Assembly (NCBI RefSeq): GCF_035222375.1
Contig: NC_085889.1
Location: 1,488,001-1,552,000 of the forward strand
DNA: 64,000 nucleotides
Reading direction: 5' to 3'
DNA from: Podospora pseudocomata
Lineage: Eukaryota > Ascomycota > Sordariomycetes > Sordariales > Podosporaceae
Shown: piece after piece, positions 11,801 through 23,121 of the stretch
How the letters are laid out: each line of letters starts with the position of its first letter
Numbering within the stretch: position 1 is the stretch's first letter
Program-made: the position numbers and the translations under genes
The notes under the pieces: generated by a model
Seen by the model: only the letters and a program-made list of their open reading frames with translations
The model's database searches: none
What the model was told of the DNA's origin: nothing

Positions 11801-12955
11801 CTTGTGTGCCCTTGTACTGGCTGTCTGCTGGGATCTCTCCACGGAGATAAGATGGCTTCATTCGGTGTACATCTCGGCCGTCCGAGAACTGCATCGACCG
11901 AAAGTTGTCATTCCCTAGCTTTGAGAACATCTTTGCCGCTGCCATCTTCTCTCCAGTCGAGAGGCTCTCGATTCGAAAGATTTCTCTCTGTTTACAACAA
12001 TGTCAGTAGAGTCTCTGGTACTTTCAAGGGCAGATGAACTTGCCGAAAAATGCTCAAAGTCCAACATGGGCCGTGATCCACGAGGCTTTATGTGACTTTT
12101 CTCAGGGTCAGCCAAATCGAGGTCCAACTGGTAAAATCAAGATTTGTATACAGATAAAGATCAAGGGCTTTCTCACAACCACCGAAAAAGAGGATGATAT
12201 TTCATATTCTTGTCATCCACAACTGATAGCCTCGCGGCATGATGCCCTTCCCGAACTCCGTCACCGATGTACTGAGACTCGAAGACATGGGACACGGAAG
12301 GTGCCCCTATAGGGTCGTGGGACTTTTCCTGGGGTGCGACGTCTTCATCTTCATCATCTCCTGAAACGGCCCCGGCGCCCTTTGCTGACACGCCGCGGGA
12401 GATGCGAGAAGGTGTGAAGGAATACAGGGTGGATGATCCAAAGTCCTCGTCGCTATCGGAAGCACTATATCGGGACGAATGTCGGAAATGGTGTCTTCTA
12501 GGCGGGCTGTCCCGGCCTGAATCCGATGATGACGACGACCTTGATCTCGCCCGACTTTCTACGTCTAGTGATTCTTCTCTGATGCTGTGGCGCTCGGGGT
12601 TCCTGCTCCTTCTCCCTCGTCCGATACGCGCACGTGGTTCGCTCAATGACTTGCCAGGAACCGCAACTGGGTACCCTTGAGGTGCCACATATTGATAGAC
12701 AGGCGTCTGGGAGTTTGGGAGAAAATAATGTGGAAAGGGAGGGGGGAAGGGAGGGATAGGAGCGCTTTGTGGGACCGGGATGTACTGTTGCTGTGCAGCC
12801 GGAGGTTCAGCATGGGGCGGGCGAAAGGTAGAAGAGGGGTCGGGGCCACGAGATGCCGAGAAGTCATTGGGGCTGAAGGACGGCAGGCGCACCGGCACTG
12901 TCCCTCTTCTGCGTGGTGGCTTGGGAGTGAAAATATCGGGATTTGGAGCCGACAT
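8837..12955 (-). CDS. CorA-like divalent-cation transporter with long disordered N-terminus
   Basis: Eight exons: 12955-12177, 12095-12044, 11987-11567, 11493-11318, 11243-10473, 10403-9948, 9873-9373 and 9319-8837; 1,212 residues. The first about 250 residues are Pro- and Arg/Ser-rich. A large cytosolic domain follows. The C-terminus has two membrane helices, the first ending in the diagnostic FGMN (about 1088-1091) and the second in WIYWATAIPVTLAVILFGL. This is the fold of CorA/Alr1-type Mg2+ channels, although fungal CorA-like proteins of this size are functionally uncharacterised. Introns 2 and 7 use GC donors (GCAAGT). The first intron's acceptor (AAAAG at 12096) is the only in-frame choice found and gives the family-like WFHI motif; it is the least certain junction. 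Confidence 0.82.
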
Positions 12956-15424
12956 GGTGAACAATGATTCTCCGAACTGTGGGTGGAGATTGGAAGGGAG
13001 AGAGCATGTTGATGAGGGGCAGCCTGAGCTGAATCACAAGAATAAGATCGGACAGAGTAGGTAGGTTCTGGCCAGTTGGGGTGGCAGATGCAACCTGGAG
13101 GCAGCACCGTAAGCCGCATATTATCAATCCATAATAGCGCTAGCCATGACGGGAAAATTGAATGCTCTTATCATACGATGATGTGTGTGTCATAATGGAT
13201 GATCTGAATAGGTATTTTACCTACCGTACTTCAGGTTTCCTTCTTGTGTGATATATGTGCTTTTGTCCATTCTCTTCAATTATTACTTTGCATTAACTAA
13301 CTGCCTGGGTTTTAAAACTTAAAGCTTAGAGCCAAAGCTGATAGATAAGCTATCGATACTTGCTGGTCCTAAACAATATGAGCAGAGCTACGTATGTCCA
13401 AAAGCATCTCTCCAGATGTCATGTTCTGAGGCAAAATATCCCCACAAGCATGAGACTCGCGTGGACCTTCCACCTGGACGTGGTTCAGAGCTACTCCGAC
13501 AAATGGTTAGCACATTGGCATGTTGAGATGAGAGCATCAACCTTGCTCTGCTGAGTTTCAACGCCTCTACTCCCGCAAGAGGACGACAAAGAACATGACA
13601 GCCCTAGAGTGTCCGGGACTATTCTTGATGGCGAAAGCCTTGCGGGTTTCGGGTCACCTCATTCAGAGCAGAAATATTCTCAACCATGTGTCATACACTG
13701 AAGGCTTATTTTCTGGTTTCATTGCATGGTGAACATCAACACTGGCCCAAATTGGTGTCTTGAGTCACACTCTAGCCTCATCTAGAACGAAACAACCAGA
13801 GACGCAGTCTCCTCTTGGAATTTGGCGTATTCACTCACAATCGTTCCCCAGGATAGAGACAAGGGTTCATAGTCCGAGAATAAAGTCCGACTCGTTTTCG
13901 TAAGTCCTATTTTGGCATGCTGCATTACGCTATCGTCTTGCAATGCAAATGCAGCGCTAAGAAAAGTCCCATGAAGACGAAAACAGTTGACTGGAGGTAC
14001 CTCACAAGACTGAGTATTGTCTTTATGAGTAACTTTGACTAAGATCAACCTGTGGTCTCCGATCCCTGCCAAGTTGTCATCCGGTTAAATGCGGGGAAGC
14101 ATGCCTATTCATCCCTAGGGCTGACTCCTGTGGTGTCTAGGTTGTTCATTCGGTGTGATGTTGCTGCCTGTGCTACGGGTGCATCATGCTCCCATGGTAA
14201 GGTGCGGAGAGCGTGCCAAACTTTGGTCGACTTTCCTCTCGCTCTTATGAGAGTCCTCTTTCTCTGGAGAACTTCCGCTGCAGCAGAAGCCCATCTACCA
14301 GCAAACGTGTTGAGTCGACAGCTACGTAAACTTGCCAACGTGGTGCTCAAACGCTTCTGAACTCTGGGATGCTAGCATCAATGCCTTATCCATCCTCATG
14401 GTACCAAGCTTTGTAGACACTCGGTGCACCCGGCCCCGGTCACTCAACCCCCACATGCTTGCTCCGAGAACCGGGGAAAGCTTCTATTGCCGGGGGTGTA
14501 CAACGATGCCAATATGCATGGCTCGAAACAGTGAACCCCGCACTTTACCTTGCTGTCAGACTAAGGTACTTGCCCTAGAAGACATGCAGGGGACCGCCAC
14601 TCATACTAGTAGGGACGGCGCGGCACGAAAACTATGCCCATTGTGTCTGATACCTACCTTGTAGGGTTTTTCTTCACAGTCGAGGATCAACTGCTGCAAA
14701 AAATGAAACAAAAGGCAATCTAGGGCGACAGAAGACAAAGTAGTAGGCAAAATATTGAGACTCGCTGAGCTGATGAATGGGGGCCTGTTGCGGCTCTGTC
14801 AACCGTCGGCTCCCAAATAGTCCAGCGCTGATATACGTGACAGCACAGTCGTACAAGTGTACCAATCGGATGAAAACCCCCCACTTAATGAGCAACATGG
14901 TCTAGTGGGGGTTTGGACAACAACGCCCTACCAAACATTCCTCCAGCTTGGGTTTGGTCAGTGCGATGTTTCTCCTACCTGCAGGTTGCAGACTTCTTTC
15001 CTACCTTTGTGCGTGGGCGAGACCTGGTTCGCCACGACAAACCCCTACTCACCGTTCACCGATCCTGGAATAGCCTCATTTCCGCATGCACATACCTTAC
15101 CTAGCTCCTTCTCACAAGCATTAGTCGAGCTCCTACCCAAACAAACCTCCCTTTTATCAATCCTTCACAGGATCACAGGACATCACCACGCCAAGCCCGA
15201 CGGCGACAGAGCTGCTCAACAGAAATGCTCCCATGATCAAAAAGGGTCAACGGAGGTTGGAAGTGGCGAAAGCTCGTCTATAAAAGCCATAAGGTATCCT
15301 CCAACATTTCAGCCTGAATCTTCTTCACCATCACCACCACCACCACCACAACTCACCTTCATATCGTTACTCAATCTCAACAAAAAGTTCTGATCACCTC
15401 AGTTCTTTCTTCACCACCACCAAA
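12956..15424. other. Large intergenic region (2.5 kb)
   Basis: Divergent spacer between the CorA-like gene and the small secreted protein gene. AT-richer around 13180-13340. No ORF with family features, tRNA or transposon remnant recognised. Confidence 0.5.
15278..15286 (+). promoter_or_regulatory. TATA box of the small secreted protein gene
   Basis: CTATAAAAG, about 140 nt upstream of the ATG at 15425, followed by a CA/CT-rich leader (CACCAC runs at 15330-15350) as usual for highly expressed fungal secreted proteins. Confidence 0.55.
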
Positions 15425-15892
15425 ATGAAGTTCACCATCACCGCCGCCGCCCTCAGCCTCCTCGGCCTCGCCTCCGCCGCTCCCGCCGAGGTAGTCGCCA
15501 AGCAGGCCCACGGCGCGACCAGTGCTCAAGTCACCAACTTTTCCGTCACCTGCGGTTCCTCCTCCTGCTCGTAAGTCAAACTCCTCCCGACCCGGACCTT
15601 TACTGACAGATTGATTCCCAGCTACACCGCCCGCGCGGTGATCCTCCCCGAGAACGTGGCCGTCACCTTCACCCACACCACCACCGGCTCCACCATCCCG
15701 ACCAACACCGGCTTCTTCACCAGCAGCGACCCCGCTGTCTTCTTCCGCATCAACAAGGCGCTCAGCGACTACCGCTTTGTGTTGAGCGACGCTCATGTTG
15801 TTGGTTCGGCTGTCAACTTGGATTATTTCAGCCCTGGGTCGCAGTGGACTGCTAGTTCCTACAGCGGGCCTTCTTCTTTTACTCTTTCTTAA
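15425..15892 (+). CDS. Small secreted protein, effector-like, unknown function
   Basis: Exons 15425-15570 and 15622-15892 (donor GTAAGT, branch TACTGAC), 138 residues. A clear signal peptide is present (MKFTITAAALSLLGLASAAP). The mature protein of about 115 residues has just two cysteines, CGSSSC, and is rich in Ser, Thr and Val, suggesting a small beta-sandwich. It loosely recalls fungal small secreted proteins with a V-x-x-F-S-V-x-C start, but I do not recognise a named family. The strong TATA box and C-rich codon usage in the body suggest good expression. A role in host or microbe interaction is possible but is only inference from size and secretion. Confidence 0.8.
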
Positions 15893-16363
15893 GCAAAGTG
15901 GTGGGTGTGTTCTGGGCGGGTCTGTGGAGGAGGGAGTGTGTGAATGGAAAGAGGTGAAGAGTTCAATATCTCAACTGGAAAGGGTGTGTGGACTTCAAAG
16001 TAGTTTCATAGCCCGGATATGACAAACAGACTTACATGGGTGCCTCCTTTATCTCTTGGGTAGCTCTGGAAGCTGTTGTGTTTGGTTGAGGGCGTCTGCT
16101 TGAGGTCAAATGATGAGACACTGTTGTATACCATCCACTCTTTACTCATGTCATCTCTCATTCGGTCAGGTCGTGGCCTTGCCGGCCACCCCCTAAGAAT
16201 CGGCGAAGATTACATACACCGAGGCCTTTCATACTCTCTGCATTGTATGGGTAGGTAACTGCACAGGCATCTTCAACACGGGCATCGGATCACCACCTCT
16301 ATGATACCCTCCAGTAGGTACCCTATACTATCCAAAATTTAAACCAACCTGGACTCAGACCGC
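15893..16363. other. Convergent intergenic region
   Basis: Spacer between two convergent genes; holds both 3' UTRs. Nothing else seen. Confidence 0.6.
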
Positions 16364-17875
16364 TCAACACCTCGCATTCCCCCCCTTAACAGTACTCTCA
16401 CAGTTCCCCTCCCCCAACTCCTCCCACCCGCCATTACTCTTCTTCCTCCTTGCATCACCATCTCCCCCAGTCTGGCCATCATTGTTCTCAGCCCTGCTCA
16501 CATTAACGCTCATCGTCTTCTGGATCGTCTTCAACGGATACTCATCCATCCCGTCCTCGTCCCCCACAAGCTCCCTCTGCGACCCAGTCCTGAACGACGC
16601 CTTGGAGATTGACTCGTTCTGGAACGTCGGCGGCGGGTACGTTCTCGCGGTGGGCATGCTGCCACTGACATTGCTATCGCCCGTCCTGCGGGAGCGAGAC
16701 CCCAGAATGCGGGAGCGGAGGGATGAAAAGAAGGCTGATTCGCTGAGGACGTTGCTCCAGAGACCCGGGAGGGCGGGTGTGCAGGCCACGATGACGGTGC
16801 CAAAGACTTCCATGTAGCTGTTTGTTGATGTTAGTGATTTCTGTTTGTTGGGAGGCACCGGGGAAGACATGCGCTGTGATGGCTACATTGCCGCCGTCCC
16901 AGATGGGATCGATGGTGTAGTAGGATACCCTGACTCTGTAGACCAGACCGACGATGCTGGTGACCACGACGCTGTGTGTTGTCCAGGTCAGTAAATATAT
17001 ATTTGCCCTCCAAGTCCGAGGTACCAAGTGCCCACTTACAGGAACCCAATCAAAAACACAACCAGCAAACCCTTCTTCTTGGGCCGACTCAACGTCAACC
17101 CGGCGATGATGGGGAAGGGCATGATGAAAAGGGCCAGATCGGCCACCACGGCGCAGACATTGACGGCGATGGTGGCAGGGGCAGTAGTGGCACACCTCGC
17201 GAGGACGACGTTGCCCCATTCCTCGCCTGGCCGGGGGATGCAAAAGGCAAGCACGATGACCTCGTACGAGCCATAGGCTAGGAACGTCAAGGTCAGGAGT
17301 CCGTAGCAGGTCATTCGGACCCAGGTCAGGGTGCCGAAGAGACGCAAAAAGAAGAAGACGAGGGAGGCCTTCACTGCGAAGTGGGTGATGGAGCCGAGCA
17401 ACTGGTCAGCTAGGCGAATCTATGGTGCATCCCATGTTAGCACGATTCGGTGTTGGAAGAGACAGTTCTGAGAGGAGCTCACCTGCATCACCTCGACGGT
17501 GAGGGCCGTGATGGGGACATCCCAGGAGTGCTTCCCCAAGCCCTTGCTCATGCTGGTGTATAGGCAAGACCATTGTGCGATCCCGACGATCAGACCTATC
17601 ACGCAAAGCCCTGAGGTGGAAGTAGAATATCAGCATCGTTCATGGCAGACCACAGATAAGTACCTACAGTCGTCTGCGAATAGCTTCCGTGACTTCTTCA
17701 GTCCAGTGATGACCCGGCTCACGACGAAAAGCCCGGCAATGATGATGAAGGTCACGCCGGTACCGAGAACGGTGGGTGTGAGTGACTCCCCGCCCTCAAA
17801 GTCCGGGGGTGCTCCGCTTGGGTTCGGCGCAAAGGGAATCTGCGACGGATCCATCCCGGGTGGCAGTCCTTCCAT
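16364..17875 (-). CDS. PTH11-like seven-helix receptor, second copy
   Basis: Five exons: 17875-17668, 17610-17483, 17419-17040, 16971-16873 and 16817-16364; 422 residues. Family marks are FADDWLCVIGL after helix 1, ITHFAVKASLVFFFLRLFG, a VAFCIP-like helix end, ADLALFIMPFPIIAGL and a final VACTPALPGLWSNV segment before a Ser/Arg-rich tail. The extracellular N-terminus is short and Pro-rich, with no CFEM domain. The last intron appears to use a GC donor (GCATGT at 16872) with branch CACTAAC, because no GT donor keeps frame. It shares family and length with the receptor at 2550-3984 but has different intron positions and low visible identity. It is therefore an old paralogue rather than a recent tandem copy. 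Confidence 0.85.
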
Positions 17876-19308
17876 GCTGGGCAATGCCGACGACTGTGTG
17901 ACACGAAACAACCAATGGAAGAGACGGGGGGTTGAACGGGAAGAGGGAAGAGGAATGGAACGATGAGAGAGGGAGCCGGAACGGTCGGTGAGTTGAGCAA
18001 GCAGGCAGGCTTTGGATCATAAGCACCGGGTACGCAGCAGTCTCAATATGTATGACAAGACAGCAGATCCGACTGAACCATAGTGGGTAGATGCGACTAC
18101 ACACCGTTCATGTCTTGGTATTGTGGGCATCCGCTACTGGGTAAGCAGCAATGCGGCCCAGTCCCAACTCGTCCGCTCACCATCGTGAGCGACCCACCTT
18201 CTTTGGTGTATGTGTATGAAAATTCCCGGGTTGTCGGCGGAATATCAAAGTGAAGACATCCTACCCAACTTACTCACCACTTACTTCACCATAGTACACT
18301 GCTCTGTAGGTAGAGAGCTTTGAGACACTAGATGTTCAGCATCTTGATGAGAGATGCCAGAGAGGACTTGCGACCACAGGCTGCTTCAGTTGCATCAGTG
18401 CCTGAAAGAAAAAAAAAGAAAAAAACAGCGAGTGCGGGGTGGTAGCGCTTCTGCCCTGCCACTGACTAAGACCGATGTTTGGAACACTGCTGCACCCTTT
18501 TCGGACAACAGGCTCGATGCTACGCTGCCGGCTGGACAGAAAATAAGTAGAGACAAACACTAAGCCACGCCATGGGCAACTACCATTCCTGAATTTTCTG
18601 TCTGTTAGCGTCAGCGCTACATGGGTGCTTACTGATCCTTTCCATAAGCTGGTAGCGCGACTACCGCTAGGCGTGTAGGCTCGCGGCAAAGCCGATGCAG
18701 GGCGCCAAAGACACGACAGAAATAGTGGGCCGTATGAGAGATTAAACTGTGCACTGTGCCATCTTGTACCTTTCCCACGTGTGCACAACGTTGCAACATC
18801 GCCTAGATGCATGCTCGTGGCATAAAAGCCAGCGCCGTTGCTCCGGCTCGTAACTGCCATCTGACTGGAGCTACCAACTCTGAAGAGAAGAAGCCTTGCA
18901 CTAGCAGGGCAAAGGTGTCCAGCCTTAGTCAATCCGAGAAGGGCACAGCAACCGATGTAACTGCCCGCCGTGAAGATGTCTTGCAATTCCTGTAGATGAT
19001 CAGTGGCGTAGCAGAGACGAAGTCCCTTTTTGCACGGGGCAATCCCCAAATCGGGCTGAGCGTGCAAGACACAACGACATACGACCAACGCCGCAAACAC
19101 ATCACGCCTTGGCGGATTGTTCGCGACCAACCGGTGGATAAGACGGTGCGTTGAAACTTGAAAACTTATCAAGAGTGTGGCATTGGTGCCGACGCTCAAA
19201 GGGAGCCCCCTATCAGTGACAACTGGATGCGAGATGAGCCAAACTGCCCGTGAAGTGACTGGCTGACCAGTGTGCAGTGCCACAACTGAGACTTTTTGAG
19301 TATAGTAG

Positions 19309-19319
19309 CTATATAAAAG
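19309..19319 (+). promoter_or_regulatory. TATA box of the P450 gene
   Basis: CTATATAAAAG about 185 nt upstream of the P450 start codon. Confidence 0.5.
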
Positions 19320-19398
19320 AACCAAACCGTCGGGAACCTCGGGATGGTTCTCGGGACAGCTAAGGCGGCCTCGATGATCAGTTGATGTTGATAAACCA

Positions 19399-19453
19399 TT
19401 CTGTCTTCAAGCTTCCAGAAGTTCTGTCTTCAAGCTTCCAGAAGTTCTGTCTT
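19399..19453. repeat. 23-bp tandem repeat (2.4 copies) in the P450 5' leader
   Basis: Units 19399-19421 and 19422-19444 are identical, with a partial third copy to 19453. Each carries a TTCTGTCTTC core and the palindrome AAGCTT. It lies between the TATA box and the ATG, so probably within the 5' UTR. Confidence 0.85.
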
Positions 19454-19499
19454 TGTTCACCATCCCAACATCATTCACCTCCCCAAGGCAGACGCTGCC

Positions 19500-21271
19500 A
19501 TGTTGCTAAACACCTTTTCCACCGGCGGCGAGACCGAGGGGTTCGTGCTTAGTTGCTTATCCCTGGCCATCGTTTTTACACTTGTCAACATCGTCACCTC
19601 TTCTCGGACATGGCTTGTGGCCCACTCGCCCATATCTTTCCTCAAAAGACGTGCTCGAGCATGGCTTTTCCTCTTTCAAGGACCCAAGATCATCGAGGAA
19701 GAATTCAACAAGGCCGGACCTGGGAAGCCATTCCACATCGACGTCCCCGAGAACCGTTATGTCGTCGTGTCGTCCTGGAAACACATCAAGGAGATCGACT
19801 CAGCTCCCGACCATGTGCTCTCTCTTCAGGCCGCAGCCAAGCAGCTGCTTCAACCCAAACACACCATGTCAAGCTTCAACTGGATGGACAAGAGGGGTGC
19901 TGAGGGGATTCCACTGATCAGAACCCTTCGCGTCATGCTCACGAACCACTTGCCTGAGGTTCTTCCCCAAATCAGACGTTCAATGAGCGCCCTGATGGAC
20001 AACGAGATTGATTCGGCCCCCAAGCTTGAGGATGGAAAGACCATGACGCCAAAGCTCTACCACATCATAATCAAGGCCATCGCACACTCGAATGCTTTGG
20101 CGTTCTTTGGCGAGGACTTGGCCAAGAATGGAAAGTTCATGAAGGCGGCCATGACCTTTATTGAGCAGACCTTGCTCATTGCTGAGATCTTGCGGTTGCT
20201 GCCCCAGTTTCTGTCCGAGTAAGCTCACCTTTTCCCGTCGCTGTTCGAGGGCGAGATGTAGCTGACTTCCTACTCTTTCAAGGCCTATCGGAAAATTCCT
20301 TTCCAACAAGCTCAACTCCAGCTCTGTAATCTTTGATACCTTGCTCCCAGTCGCTGCTGAGCGGGTGGACGAGTACGCCAGAGCCAAACTTGGACAGAAG
20401 GTACCTGAACATGTAAGTCTCGCCACCTTGCGCCTGCGAAAATGCAATACTGACAGCTGATTCCTCTCTGCAGAAAGACTGCATGCAATGGATCATGGAG
20501 AGTGCCCCAAGAAACAGCCCTTGGACGGCCGAAAGGATCGTCTACGAGCTCATTGCCTTGTGGTTTGGATCAGTCCACATTACTTCCACCACCGTCTGCT
20601 TCGCCATCCACGACCTCTGCCTCCACCCGGAATACGTCGAGCCCCTCCGCAAAGAGATCGAGGCCACCGGCTGGGAGACGTTCGAGAAGTCAGGCGGCAA
20701 ATGCTTCCCCCTCCTCGACAGCTTCATGAAAGAATCCGCCAGGATAACACCGGTCGAATCGGTCAGCACCCGCCGCATGGCACTCGAGCCCTTCAAACTA
20801 TCAGATGGCACAGCCGTCAACCCGGGCGAATGGATCGTCACGGCAGCCCGCGGCATGGCAATGGACTCGTCCGTCTTCTCCAAACCCACCGACTTTCAAG
20901 GCTTCCGCTTTGCGGACCCGGCGGTTGTCGCCAAAATCGACAGCCGCCCATCATTCTCGGCAGGTGACAAATCATCTGACTTCACCAGCATATCTGACTG
21001 GCAGCTATGGGGCACAGGAAGGTGCGCTTGGTAAGTTTTCCCTCCCCAGTCCGAGGTTGTTTGACTAAGAGTAAGACACTGACGTTGCTATCACCAACGG
21101 CGCAGCCCTGGGCGGTTTTACGCCACGGCAGTCATGAAGGCCATGCTGGGGTTGCTCATCGCAAAATACGATATGCAGCTAACGGACCCAGGGGCGGCGA
21201 GGTATTTTGCTTGGCGGACGTTTATTTATCCTTTTCCTGGGACCAAGATTAGCTTGACTGCGCGGGAATGA
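19500..21271 (+). CDS. Cytochrome P450 monooxygenase
   Basis: Exons 19500-20218, 20283-20412, 20474-21030 and 21106-21271; 523 residues, normal length for a microsomal fungal P450. An N-terminal hydrophobic anchor (residues about 15-35) places it in the ER membrane. The I-helix reads FGSVHITSTT, the A/G-x-x-H-T variant seen in fungal diterpene-type P450s instead of AGxDT. The K-helix ExxR is ESAR in FMKESARITP. The heme-binding loop is WGTGRCACPGRF, with the Cys ligand, split by the last intron. The substrate is unknown. The nearest likely partners are the exporter at 23122 and, far away, the PKS at 46 kb. Confidence 0.92.
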
Positions 21272-22025
21272 GGGAGGGGAGTGGCTTGTAAGATTTTAGA
21301 TACCATAGTCGCATACGTGAATGAAACATAACTGTTATTTTTACTGTGATCTTCCACGCTACTGCGCAGTGGGTGCGGCACGGCTATCGCACATACTGCG
21401 ATGCTATGCTCGCTGCTGCCTTTTCACGATATCACCTCACCTTCCATTGCTCGTACTCATAGACCAATAGGCTGAGCAGACTTGATGTCTAGATTGCCGC
21501 GTTCTTGGTTCGCAGCGCTTCGCCGCAAGGCTGCAGTTGTAGGTATCAGATGCGCGGCTGTTTTGGGGGGGCATGTCAGCACGGCAGTGGCAGAAGGACC
21601 CGTCGAAATGCCGTTCTCCAGTTTTCCAGCGCCCAGCCAAGTCGCCGGTTTGGGGGCTGGAAAGACGAGCCGTGCTGTGCCTCTCTCAACCGGGCCGATA
21701 TCCGCGCCGCAGCAAAGTCGGATGAAACACAGCACTTGATTGGGACAACACCTCCGCACTGTGCAACAAGTACGTTTGTTCTGTCTGCTTGTCTGCTTGC
21801 AGCCCCTACAAACAGCTAACCGCTCGTGGCTTTCCCCCACCTCCCCTCCTGCTGCTCGGTGCATATCAAGACTCGTGTTTCGCCCGTCTTCAGCTTTGCT
21901 TGCCTCCTTGCCCACACCTCCAATACCTATCTTTTCCTTCCTTCCTTCCTTCCTTCCTGCCTACCAGAGATCGACAAAAAACTAAACCTTTTCCAAGAAA
22001 TCCGCGCCTCCGCTGGCAAATCACA
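21272..22025. other. Intergenic region with CTTC microsatellite
   Basis: P450 3' flank and promoter/leader of the next gene. A short (CTTC)n tract lies at about 21935-21958. Nothing else seen. Confidence 0.6.
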
Positions 22026-22421
22026 ATGTCGTATCCTTTCTCTCTACGCCACATCCCCGCGCTTATTCTCGCCGCCAGCAGCACCTTTGGCGGCATCTGG
22101 CCAATCTTCAACGCCGAGGGGGCCATGCTCGAGTTTGGCTTCCCTCCCAACGTCGCCCAAGCACCCGAGACAAAGCCTGTCATGGTTCAAGGCCAGTCTC
22201 GCACCACCATCATCGGTCTTGTCGCCTTCCTCTTTTACTTTAGGGGGAGATTCGCCGAGTTGGACACCATCATGACGGTGTATGGGTTTTATGCTGGCAT
22301 TCTCGACACGTATATCGTCTACAAGGGGGGCAACCCCAGCTGGGCGCTCTTCCGTCTTGCGGCGTCGTGGGTCTTTGGTTTCTGCGGGATCGCGGGGTTA
22401 ACTGCTTCCTCCTTGCCTTGA
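22026..22421 (+). CDS. Small four-helix membrane protein (DUF4267-like)
   Basis: Single exon, 131 residues. The ATG at 22026 follows a good CACA context. Four hydrophobic segments are visible: HIPALILAAS near the N-terminus, TTIIGLVAFLFYF, TIMTVYGFYAGILDTYIV and LFRLAASWVFGFCGIAGL. A loop pattern of Gly-Phe-Pro plus a polar RGRFAELD turn matches the DUF4267 family of small fungal membrane proteins. The function is unknown; members sometimes sit beside secondary-metabolism genes. Neighbours here are a P450 and an MFS exporter on the same strand. Confidence 0.72.
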   Translation: MSYPFSLRHIPALILAASSTFGGIWPIFNAEGAMLEFGFPPNVAQAPETKPVMVQGQSRTTIIGLVAFLFYFRGRFAELDTIMTVYGFYAGILDTYIVYKGGNPSWALFRLAASWVFGFCGIAGLTASSLP

Positions 22422-23121
22422 GCTGGGTGTATCTTGGGTTTGTTCGTTGTGTTCGTGGCTTGGCGACACGTCTTGTCTCGGTCTAGATCATCAGGTATCA
22501 AAAATAAGGCGGCTTCTTCGGCCTCGGTTTAACGTTGTTGGACTGTTGGTTCCTATGCGCAGAGACACGGGCTGTCAGGCAGTCAACAGTCTGACTTGTG
22601 TGGATGGGGGCAGGGTCCTCTGATTTGATATCCAGTATGTGTTTTATATTAACTCCCGGGGCACTGCACGTGTGCTACCAGCTCAGCCTGGCCACGCTAC
22701 CACACCCCCCTTCATGCACGGTAAACGTCCCGACGTGCATGCAACCCCCCCTGGGACGCCTGGAAAGCGACACACTGTGTCGACTTGAACCTGTCATCAG
22801 CTTGTCGTTTGTTTGAGCGATGATCTCCCAACGCAACATCCGAACAGTTGGTTCGCATTTTATATGACTTGTCAAGGCAGCCTGGCCCAACCGACAGACA
22901 TTTTATTTTTCTTTCCACCTTCACCCCTTCCCCCCCACCATTCTCCTCCTCTCATTCCCTCAATCCTCCTCCCCTCCCACATCTGCCGGGGTTGTAACAT
23001 GTACGGACTAGCTCAAACGGCTTTTTGAACGCCGCACCCGCTTGATCCTTCTCCGTCCTCTGTCTCGACTTCACCTCTTTCTTACAGTCAGCTCCATCAT
23101 CACCAGAGCTCACACCAAATC
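22422..23121. other. Intergenic region
   Basis: Contains the MFS promoter with a C/T-rich stretch at about 22900-23000. No gene seen. Confidence 0.6.

Larger units (their letters stand above)
17876..19499. other. Divergent intergenic region (1.6 kb)
   Basis: Upstream of both the second receptor (minus) and the P450 (plus). Contains a 990-nt stop-free minus frame (18336-19325) without an ATG start or family features, regarded as non-coding. P450 promoter elements occupy the right end. Confidence 0.55.

Noticed and set aside
19076-19100. ACATACGACCA resembling the start of a dispersed fungal 5S rRNA gene
   Set aside because: The match ends after about 11 nt; internal control regions and the 3' end are missing.
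18336-19325. 990-nt stop-free frame on the minus strand
   Set aside because: No ATG start, no domain motif, and it overlaps the P450 promoter with its TATA box; taken as a chance open frame.
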